NCBI GenBank assembly: GCA_945910005.1
Contig: OX246744.1
Coordinates: 4,454,350-4,518,349 of the forward strand
Origin: Isoperla grammatica
Taxonomy: Eukaryota > Arthropoda > Insecta > Plecoptera > Perlodidae
Reading direction: 5' to 3'
Length of the DNA stretch: 64,000 nucleotides
Positions 22,801 to 34,800 of this stretch are shown piece after piece. Numbering within the stretch: the first letter of the stretch is position 1; each line of letters starts with the position of its first letter. Below the pieces are notes generated by a model, which was not told the DNA's origin, searched no databases, and saw only the letters and a program-made list of their open reading frames with translations. Position numbers and translations under genes: made by a program.

Positions 22801-25800
22801 AAAACCGCAGAAAATGTTCATTATTAAATTATATCTCAAGATTGCAACAAGAAATCGAAAATCTAAATTAGCAGGGAACTTTGCTTTGGTAAGCCCTACA
22901 GATTGAATAAAATATTATAACCATTAATGTAGTATTTTGATTATAATTCGATAATTAGTAACTAATAACATTCATTATTTATAAAAAAAAACGTACTGAT
23001 TATAATATAAGTCACGACTTAGCGCATTCAATGTGTAGGACTTACTAAACCACAGTGCGCTGTTGATTCAGATTTTCGATTTCGAAGCCCATTCTTGTGA
23101 TATAATTGAAAAATGAAAATGTTGTGCGGTTTTTGACGTAAAGGTATCCTTCCCTGTTAACCCGGGACCTTCTGCATTGGAAGCAGGGATGCTAACCACT
23201 GGACCAACGAGCCACTTGTTACTGAAAGTATCACGATATTGGATCTTTGCTCAGATTCTACGGTATCTAGAAAAGCTTCTAATGACAATGCAGTAACCTT
23301 AAAGCACGTTGTAATAGATACCTCAGCTTCCGGTACAGGTGCCGGCCTCGCTGGCTCAACAGGTGGCGTTGTTACTGTCGGGCTGGTAGGTGTCTCCTTT
23401 GCGGCAGCAGTCGAAGCACCGCTCTTGTTTTGTTTCTTGATCTTGGCTATCTCGTCCTCTTCGCTCACTTGGCGGGTGGTGACCTTCTTTACCGGTACTG
23501 TTGCCTTTACCTGAACGAGGAAGCAACAGGTTTAGATACAAAATATCCAAACACGAGACTTTAACGCCACAAAAAATGTTAACAGTTCTCCGGAATGTCT
23601 CCGGATAGACCAGATTTTAACACATTCATCCGGATGTAGAAGTTGTTTTAAAAGTGCCACGTCAAACAGATGGTAATTTGACTTAGTTTCAACAAAAAAG
23701 TTTTTTCTGACACTAAATTAATGTCGATTACTTTTTTTGGGAATTAACACTTTTCTGCAATACCAATAACAAAACAAAGTGATTAGTTTATGTTGAATTC
23801 TGAAAATGTGAAACAGGAATGTCTCGCATTTTTACTACAATAAATCTCTATCTCAAAATTAAGTAGACAAAATCCACTTGATTGTCTACATTAATTAATG
23901 TAATGTGTGTTATCGGTGAGGTATTAAAGTGTTCAATACATTATGAAGTAGAGAAGTTATGGACGAAACACGAAATGCTATACGATATTTCAGGGTGTTC
24001 AAACAACAGTGAAGTGGACGTAAACTATCTTTGCCAAAGTGTATTATTGAGAGAAAGAGCGCTTAATAACTTTGATATCCATTTTACTCCCCTGCCTACA
24101 AACATATGTGAAATAAATAATAAGTTTTCTTCCGCTTTAAACACACATTTTAACATTATTGGCCATGAATTTTGTTCCAAGTGCGCGGATGAAAAATGTC
24201 AACTGTATAAACGATCCATTTATCTGTAACAAGTAGTGATCAGCTAAAATCTGAACGTAAAAACTAGTTCAATTTCAAATATTACCCAACGTTCCAACAC
24301 CTCTTCATGATGACCTAGATCGCAAGCGAAGTGAAGGCAAAGCATAAAACCACAGATAACTAATTAACTTGCGTAATAAAACTTTCCCGGCGATATGAAG
24401 TTTATTTTCTACAAGTTGCAATCACGAAAATTTCAAAGGTATACAATAGGTTTCAATATTACATGTTTCTTTACATTTTTATAGTCAGAACAGAACAATA
24501 CACAATGTTTAATGTAAAGATAACATTCTAATGTTGTTTCTCGTATTAAAATTCATTGTATCGGGAAGGAGGCAAGGAACTGTAAGAATGACGGCCCCCT
24601 CCTCATCACCTCGACTGCTACCCGACCCCACTTAACTCCATGAAACAACAAACTGAACAACTGAAACAAACTGATTTTCAGTTACGTATATTTCATTTTG
24701 TCAGGTTGTCACGGAGTTGGGGGGGGGGGGTCAGGTAGCTGTGGAGGGCATATGGAAGGGGCCGTCATTCTTACAGTTTCTCAACTTTAGTTGATAGTTC
24801 ATACTGGACGATATCATGAAAAATAGAATAATATAAAACACTGACTAGAGCCCAACAGACTTTTTAAGCTAGTACGTTTAACTGTCTGTGTTAACGTCCC
24901 TTTTGCAGTGTACATTTTATTTTATGAATCAGTAACCGACAACTTCTGAGCTAAACATCGTTAGTTTGCTATGATTGGTACTCCAAATTCAACAAAAATT
25001 TAAATATTAATAAAGTACAAATTATTTCGACAGTTCAAGACTAGTTAGTCAATATGAGTTTACAGTCCTCACCTGTGGTAGAGGTTTCACAACCGGAAGC
25101 GGAACTTCCTTCTTCTCTTTCCGTCCCATATTCTCTGACTCCTGCAGTCGCTTCATGACGCGTGGAGAGTCATACAGACGGAATATTCCACTGAGAGGTC
25201 CTTTGGCAACATCCTCAGTATCCAGGACCCTCTCCCGCTCCTTAAGGGGCTCCTTCTCGCTACCTTGGAAGCGAACCTGGCGGACAACAACCACACCAAC
25301 ATCTCAATTACTATCTTAGTCGTAGAGGAATCTTTCTTTCTTGCAAAGAGGGTGGCTGAATTGAAGAAACCTGAATATCAATGTCACTGTAGTCATTACT
25401 CATTAAGGTCTACTTTCAACTATCGAGTCAGTATGGAATTAAGTAAACATCATCAACAAATTCAAAAAGGAAAGGAAATCTCACCATTGCAGTCAGTGAG
25501 GTATAGTATTGTTACTACAGAATTTAGTTAAATAACAATAAATTGCAAGAGAAAAGCGATAGTATCATCTGGCGCGAAAGGAGAAAGACAACACTGTGAA
25601 AATATACAACGAAGAAAGAAGTATACACGTTACAAAGTTTATGATGGATACTGCCCACGAGTATCTCCAGCAACATGTAAGACAGATATGGCTGTTTAAT
25701 GGTAGATTGTCACAATTACACTTCTTAAACGTTGGTTCCAGTAGGAAATATTCACGTGACGTCACATCGGCCATATTGGAGGCCACCTATAGTTCTATTT

Positions 25801-28800
25801 CAAGTTTCATTTAGCTGTCAATAGAAAACGAATAATATTGTTTACGGGGAAATATGACAAGTTTGAACACGTATATCCCCCGATAAAGTGTACAAAAATG
25901 ATTATTGTATGCTTTTGTAAATGATTTAAAATAGTAATCGAGACAAAAGAGTTTGTTTATGTTGATTTAAGTGATAATAGCAAACCAAAGTTAGAGAACA
26001 GTTGAATTTGCATCAAACGCCAGCTGAAACATAGAAACAATGAACTACCAATCACATGCCATTGTGGCCTCCACTATGCGCAATACGCGAATACACTCTA
26101 TATATTTATGGTAACAACTTACCGATCTCCCCCCTCCCCCCTGCTCGCTCTCCCCTCCCTCGTCGTCGCCCAGGTGTCTCGTGAACCTGGACCGATACCT
26201 CCTCGGCTTCTCGTTGTCGTACGGGGACTCGAACTCAGAGTACTCCGCGTTGCGGCCGTAGCGGGAGGTCGGGGCTTCGTACTGTGACACTTGGCTGGAT
26301 GACCTGTTGCCGTACCTGGGAACAAACACAGCGTACTCGTATTGACTCGCTGCCCATTTCGGTATGTTTTGTATCGTTAATTTTAATCTATTGGTACAAA
26401 TACACTCGCCGTACTAATAGATTAGCTCGGTTCACAACGAATGACTAATGGTACGTTTACAGCTACGCGTTGCGAGCGAAGCGAAGGCGTGAGCTCCAAT
26501 CAGTGGCCGAGTTTGCGTGAAACTATTAACTTCTTTGCTTGAAACTCGGCCGCTGATTGGAGCTCGCGCCCTCGCTTCGCTCGCAACGCGTAGCTGTAAA
26601 TCGACTATAAGACTGACGATGAAAGTTTAAGAGTATTGAAGTATAGGATTTTACACGCTACCGTTCACAATTACTAAGAATTAGCACTAGTTGACTAATA
26701 TCCAACTTTCTTAATAACAACCAATCTCCACTCGGTGCGTCACAAAACTGTTAATGAACATTAAACGTTATACATTAATCGTTAGTCTCAGCAAAGTCAT
26801 AGAAACCACGGAAAATACTTCACAGCAGAGACCAATTAAGTATGTTCTTGAACCGCAGTAAATGTTTTTTATCAACCACGTATTTCATGGAAAACTTAGC
26901 ACGACGTTAAGAGGATTCAAGTAGCAATACTATCGGTACATACGGTTGAAAATTTAAGGAAAGAAAAATAACGTTGGTACTTACTTTCAGATATAAACTG
27001 AAACATTCAACTAAAAATTTAAGTTTTTGTATGTTACGCATATTTTAGTATAAACTAAGTATGGTGACAAACAGGCTGAAATAGAGATGTGAATTCATGG
27101 TAATAAAACAAGTCATCTGATAGCCTAAAAATAATAAGGCCCGTATGCACAGTCCACACTCAATCCTTCCTCAGCCTCGGCCAGCCACCAATCACGAAAC
27201 AGCATTGCCATGTGGACGGCTCTGTGATAGGTAGCTAAGTGAGGCTAAGGTGAGGAGGGCTTGAGTGTGAACTATACATTCGGGCCTAAATCTTGTTGTA
27301 TTCTTGTACAGTATGAATGTGGCATCATCGCCGGTAATGGAGTTGTCTCTCTTACCGCTCGCCGAACTTCCTTCCTCCGAGGGGTTCCCCGGAGTCCTGG
27401 CCGTAGTTCCCGCGGTCGCCGTAAGCAGCGCGCTCCTCCTCCTGTTGTCGGAACTGAGTGGCCAGGCGGTGGTCGCTCTTGGATCTCATCAAGCCGGGGC
27501 CTGAGACAGAGAAAATCAGTACGATATTATACGGTTGTTTTAGTTGTCGCTATCAAAGTGCTGTTCTAGGAGATCAAGAAGACCGTGGAATGATTTGTCG
27601 TGTTATATAGTTGGCCGTGTTATTTTTACCAACAATATAAAACAATACTGGCCACAATGGTATATGCCTTCTATATAGTGTGGAATTTATTTTAAGCAGC
27701 ACTTCAATGGCGTCAAAATTCAAGATCTCAGCGCCCATGTAAATGCTCTAAAACAACCGCATAGAATTCTCGCAAGAAATCTGTCCATGGACGACAATAG
27801 ACCTTTTTCAGAATAGATCTAGGACCCGTACGTAGATAAAAGTAACGACGGCCCTTTAGATCTTCAATGACAACAATGTACAACAGTGAAAAATGCACAT
27901 TTACATAACGTTTGAAAACTAGTTGTTATTGTTAAGCATTGTTTTGTCATAGATCTATCAATGACACTTATCATGGCCCTCTAGATCAATTCTGAAAATC
28001 TTCCATTCATTCACCTCTTCAGTTGCCTTTTAAGTACGTTTTATGGTAAAATTACCTACTGTTTTGCTATTTCCTTATTGACATTGTCATTTGTTACGGT
28101 TGTTTTAGAGGATTTTTATGGGCGCTGACATCTTTAAATTTGACGCCATTGAAGTGCTGCTGAAAATTAATTCAACACTATATAGAAGGCGTCTACCATT
28201 GTTACCAGTATTGTTTAACATTGTTGGTAAAAATAACACGCCCAACTATATGACACGAAAAATCCTACCACGGTCTTCTTGATCTCCTAGAGCAGCACTT
28301 TAATGGCGACAACTAAAACAACCGTAACCAAAAAAATGAAACTTTTTTAATTTTAATTTTATGAGCAGGTATTTTGGGAAACATTTTGATAAATTTCTTG
28401 TAAAACAAAACACTAACTGTACACTTTTTCATTTTAAAAATTATTTTTTAACTTATTTATCGGTAGCAAATCTTATAAAAAAAATTATTGCTACTTTTGC
28501 GAGGACTACCAATAACCAATCATTACTCTGGGCATGACTATGCTTACCTCCTGGTGGCTGCAGCATGCCGGCGCTGCTAGGCGAGGGCATGATGGCGGCA
28601 TGGGGCATGTTAATGTTTAGCTCGCCGTAGCCAGCCACATGGAGAACCAGCTGGTTGGGGTCGTGAGCCATCGCGAACCTGTAACATTACACTCATCCCG
28701 TTCAGACATTCATTAGGGTAAACTTTGTCGGAGGCAAAGCTGAGGGCTTTTTGTTCACAGTTTTCCGATTTCTAACATTTCAATAAAAATAAAATAAATT

Positions 28801-31800
28801 AATTGGTATTTATAGAGTTTACCCACTCAGTAACAAGACTGATTTTCAGTGGGGGACTTTAATTTAAAGCGACTGAACCAACCCTATAGGCTCCGAACAC
28901 CATCGACGAGTGAGCAATAAGCAATCAAATATGAAACACATGAATCAGTGATTGGACAGTTATAACATTCATGAGTTTAGGGTTATAGAAGGTTTCAAAA
29001 ATGCTTGGGCAATGTAATTGTGTGAAAGAGATAAGATACCAACAGCTTAGTTGAGTGGAGTGATGGATAGTGGCGTTAGAAAAACATACGTTATTTTATT
29101 TTTATCTTTTGGTTTTTTATGTATCTGTTTTACTATCACGGCTACCACACTCTACTCAGGTAAGCTGTTGTAATCCTATAACTTTCACACAATTACATTC
29201 AACAGATTAGATTTGAAGTTGAGAACATTATTTTTCTTATTTTTAAGCTGCCGGTACCGACAATATTGCAGATTTTGCAGGAAAAACGGAATAGTGGTAA
29301 GAACAAATTTAATAGGGTTAAAGGTGACACTTTGGTCTAGGGTATGAAGAACTTTCAGTGTATAAGGTACGGTGAGTGCAATTCGCCGGTAGATTAAAAC
29401 AGTGATAAACAAAATATCGTTGTAGATAGTGCACTGAAAATGTTTCATACTTCAGACCAAAGTATCTCATTGTACGGCTATATAACTTTGTATCACCAGA
29501 CAGTATTTCTTGCAAAACTTAGAACACGTAAAGCGGATTACAGTAGCAATATTGACTGCGACTTATAACTTAATATGGATACATTCAGTATTCAAATCAT
29601 TTTGAAATAGTTTTGAAATTATCAAACAACTCAATTCTCAAGCATATTTGATCTGGATACATACTCACCACCCCATAAGTAGTGTACATTCATATTTATA
29701 ACATGTTACTAAGTGGGTCGAATCATATATATGTGACCTATCTTTAGCAGAGTAAGTAGACATGTAGTTTCTTATAAGACATAAATTAGATTCCCTTGCG
29801 AAATGAAGATCTTTGAGAGACCTGAAGTTCTAAATTAAATTTGCTTCTTAAAGTTAGTTTTACTTCAACTACATCAGATGTGGTTTTGTATGATATGAAG
29901 TTTATATGAATATTTATATAACAGAATATATTCAGTATCTTGTTTTTTTTGGTTACATACATCGTAAGAGATATCAAGTAACACTCCTACTATATTAGGA
30001 AATAGTATCTCCGTTTTAAAATCTTATATCGCTGTATACTTCTTTTATACATATTCAGTTGATATGGAATGATTAAAGTTTTCAAAATCATGTAGTTTTA
30101 TTATTTGCAATTGTGTTCCAAAAAGTGTTGATAATTTTTTTATTTAAATATACTCTCGTGCAGTCATGCTTTTAATTAATATTGTCACATTACCATTATT
30201 TAAACAGTTCCAATGGAATATCATCTAACAGAAGCTTCTTGCAAATTACACTTCCACATACTCATACCCTCAGTGCACAATAACTCACAAGCAACTCGTT
30301 TTAAATTTGTCTTAGACAAGAAGAATATATGCTTTTAGTAAAATTGTATCTAAAAAAAACTAGCAAATAAATTGAGTAAAATTCTTTTCATTCCATTCCA
30401 TTATATTCTAAAGAAGCTAACAAGAAAGTAAGTAAAGTGGATTAAACACATCTTTCTTTAAGGTATGTTTACGTACTAACGAAAGGTGAGACCATTTCAA
30501 CGACGTAGGTAAAACCATTTGTCCAGGCAATTAACTTTAACTTCCACATAGCTACAAAAAGGTTCATTTTTAACGCCATTACTGATGCCATTCGGTTTAG
30601 TGGCCACATTTAAGACTTGGCCCAAGGGTCTCTTGGAGTCGTGTTAATAAAAACGAATCTTATCTGTCGAGACACTTTTACCTCATTTCACGTCTAGGAT
30701 TGGTTTTACTATCTGCCGCCCTGATGTTAATTCTCGCTATAAAGACTAACAGAGCACCGACCTTAAGGCGAAGAAACGCTTTTAAGACTCGTTTTAACAC
30801 TTTCTTTTCACATCTGTTTATATCAACAACTTAACCTTTTCTACGCAGACAATTACTACACCTTTCTGACCCTGCACTTTCGTTTCATTTGAGACCATTT
30901 GACTTTGCACAGACGTATAACAGTAATCTTTAATGTAAAACAATTTTCTGCGAATGTACCTCATTTGTTTAAAAATAATAATATACAACTTTGAGTGATT
31001 TTTAATTGAAAATGCATACCACATTATATAAATAAATGATTCGAAAAACTAATATAATATATTAGGATAGACACATTTTTTTACGAAATAAAATTTTGGA
31101 CTATAACTACATGTTTCAGTTAGAAACAAAACAATGGTTTTCAGCCGTGACGCAACTGTGAAGAATAACAATAATAATCTTTAACTCAGTTTCAACTGTG
31201 TCGGGTTGAGAGGTGGTTTTCCTTCGTTATCTAGGCCATGAAACTTGTATAGATACTGACCTTGCCAGACTCGGTTTTTCTTCCTCATCCTACCCCTCCT
31301 ATCGTTACTCCACCAATTGATTCCACTATGAATTATATTGAAACATGAAGGGAAATTGTAAAATTAAAAAAAAAATCGTTTTAAAAAGATCACCAACTAC
31401 GATCGTCTGCTTTCCACAATAGATCTAGAACATTCTGCCACTGGTATAGATGCATATTAGATGATTTTCATAATTTATCTAGAGGGGCGTAATACGCTCT
31501 ATCTAAGGGTCCTTGATAGTTATGTTAAGGTGCATTTTTTACTGTTGTGAATTGTTGTCATTGAAGATCTAGAGGGCCTTGATTAGCTCTATCTAAGAGT
31601 ATTTTGGTACATTTACAGATACGCGTTGCGAGCGAAGCGAGGGCACGAGCTCCAATCAGCGGCCGAGTTTCACGCAAAGAAGTTAATAGTTTCACGCAAA
31701 CCATCGACCACTGATTGGAGCTCGCGCCTTCGCTTCGCTCGCAACGCGTAGCTGTAAACGTACCATTAGATCAATTCAGAAAAAGTAGTAGTGTGCTCAC

Positions 31801-34800
31801 AGTTTGATGCAAATGAAAAACCAAGATTGCAACCCACTTTTCATTCGTCGTCATGGCAACCACACGTCGTGTAAACACAGTGTCCTGTATCCTGTATTAC
31901 CGTAATGAGGATGAATGCAAGTAATGAAATCACAGCAAGAGATGCCTGCAAACAACTTAAAAGTCAAACAAGTTCTTTAATCACGATTAGTGGTAAAGTA
32001 ACTTACCGAACGCGACGGTTGTAGTCGACATTTTCGTACTCAAAGTTGCGGATAAACTCGACCGTCTTCAGGAATATTTCCTTTGCGTCCATCTGGAGGA
32101 TAGAACAGAGGCAGGTATTATAATAATACAGTATTAGATTAGATTAATAGAGTGTTAGATTAATACAACACATGCAACCACCAATAACTTTAAGAAGTAA
32201 TTGTTTTAAATATAAATATTTCTCCCCTAAACCCCCAACAAACTCTGGTCACAATTTCAAATTTATAAAAAGCTGAAGGAGAAAATATAGTTACAAGATC
32301 CTTACAGAAATATCAAATGAAATGGAAAATTTTTGGTTGGGGACAAAATATTAAAAAATGCATTGGTCTGTATTGTATTAGGTCATAATATATAGTTGTG
32401 TGTTGTTGTTGGACAATGACTTAAATTTGAAATTAAATTGAACTATTATATTACCTACCTGTTATTATAATAAGTACGAATTTTGTGCTATGGATATCAT
32501 TCTCTTGTGTATTCCTGTCACGCATATTTCATTATGAATTTTTGTGTATAGATTTTCTCTTGAACAGTAAAATATGTGTATAGAAAAATCATTGTATGGA
32601 TATAGCATGGACTTAAGTTATTTCTTAAATAACTTCGCATTACTATCATTAATTAATGTAATGATAGTAATTTTGAACTTGCTCATTTTACCTTTCTTGG
32701 CTTAAAGAGAGCATCAAGCAGTATTGTACGTTTGAGAATACATATGGACTGTTTTATGTATTATCAATTAAATAATAGATTGATTGATTGATCAATTGAA
32801 CGTACCAGTTCACAATCATCCCACTCAACGGTCTCAATCATGTGTTTGTCAGCTAGATCACAGTTGCTTTGGATATTGGATATCTCCACCTCAAGGTTGT
32901 CCTTGAGCGTAAGTAGATTGCGTTGCTCGGTGCACATGTACCGGTCAACCTCATTCCTCAAGAACTCGGTGCGATCCTTGAGCGCCTTCGCCAATCTCCG
33001 GTAGATCTCGTCAACCTCTTCGGCTACCGAGGTGCAGTTGAGTTGGAGTGAGACAGAGTTCTTTTCGACCAATGCCAGCGCGTCTTGTAGCCGGTGTAGG
33101 GCGCGACGAACCTAGAACAAGAGAGATGTGAGACTTCGGTTATCTCCGGTAGATCTCGTCAACCTCTTCGGCTACCGAAGTGCAATTGAGTTGGAGTGAG
33201 ACGGAGTTCTTTTCGACCAATGCCAGCGCGTCTTGTAGCCGGTGTAGGGAGCGATGAACCTAGAACAAGAGAGATGTGAGACTTCGGTTATCTCCGGTAG
33301 ATCTCGTCAATTTTCGGCTACCGATGTTTACTTGAGCTGCAAGAAGACGTAGAATGTTTCGCCGGTGAAAGTCTGTTGTAAAAAGAGATTTTACAAATTG
33401 ATTTGAATTTTGGATTTGTTGTTAAAATCTTAATTTCATACTTCTCGGTCAACAAAAGTTACTATGTACGCACATGTTTCATGGATACAAATGTTATAAC
33501 GTTATACACGAGTTTTACTTAAAGTTCATCTTTTGAGATAAATAACTTTATAAAAGCTGTTTTTGAAGTAAGGAAGGAATGTATGAGAGATGTAAGCCAG
33601 AATGAAACTCAAAATTCGCCTTATGACTAAGGAAAATCCTTTGTCCGGATTTCCGGTTGCCGGAATCGAACCGGCGACATTTTTAGTTAGAGTCTCATGC
33701 TTAACCGCTGGGCCGTCTATTAGTAACGACTCTTTATTGACCTCCAAGTTTATTTTTGTTACTAGTCCGTAGTTGAAACTGCGTTGAATGACTTTTTCAT
33801 TCTGCAATTCAGCTACAAAGGTTTCTCATACGTACTTGGTTGTTGATGCGCGCAATTTCTCTGCGCAGAATGTCCATGTGGGCCCCTTTGCAGTCGGCGC
33901 AGATCTTCTTGTCGCAGTGGACACACGGAGCGCAGTAAGACTTCTCTGAGCAGACTGGAACAGACAAGTGAACGTTGTAAGTGTAAATATTACTCCACTA
34001 CGACATACATGAGTAGAGGTGGTCCAAACATGAGGTGCCATTGCCTGGGGCACAATTATCGAGCGTGTATGAGTCAACGCAAGTGGGGACGTTTTTATAT
34101 ACTCGTTTACGATTTCTCTCTATGTAAATTTGTGCAAGGGACATAAGCACGTGCTAATCGTTACTTTTGTAACTTTTTAACGTTTCAATCTCGTAAGGTT
34201 TGTAATCATGGGCTTGTCGACTGGAACTGATTTCCAGTAGTAGATTCGATACCAATTATATCGTGCTTCGTTGCTATATGACGGCTACAAAGTCACCCCA
34301 TTTACATCCCCCAGTTTTGAATTGAACTAAAGGTAATTTCCTAGGAAAAAATCCACCCATTACGAACCGAGAATCAAACCAGGACTAGTCTTAGTCCCGA
34401 ATGCATAGTTCACACTCAAGGTCTCCTTAATGCAGCCTCTTCTTAGACTCACCTAACCATCTATCACAGAGCCGTCCACATGGCATTTCTGTTCCGTGAT
34501 GGGTGGTTGGGCGAGACTGAGAAGAGGCTGAATTGAGGAAAGCTTGAGGCTGGACTATGCATAAGGGTCTCAGTCTTACCATTGCATCGCTCCATGATCT
34601 GCCCGCTGGTCGGGTCGGGCAGCTCTCCAGTGATCTCTATGTGTAGCTCTAAGAAGCGCTGCAAGGTCACGTTGGTGGGGAATCCCTGCACCCCCTGATA
34701 GGGGATGCGATGCTCCGCGCGACACTCGGGGCATTTCACCTGCGAGGAAAACACACTCAATAAATATATACATAATCACTTCTCTTTTCAATTTATTAAT

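Noticed and set aside
23882..24229. 115-residue plus-strand open frame
   Set aside because: No ATG at the stated beginning, no recognisable domain, AT-driven composition and no splice partner; probably chance.
33836..34077. Minus-strand 83-residue frame overlapping the B-box exon
   Set aside because: A different frame from the exon; the Cys/His cluster and splice phases fix the correct frame.
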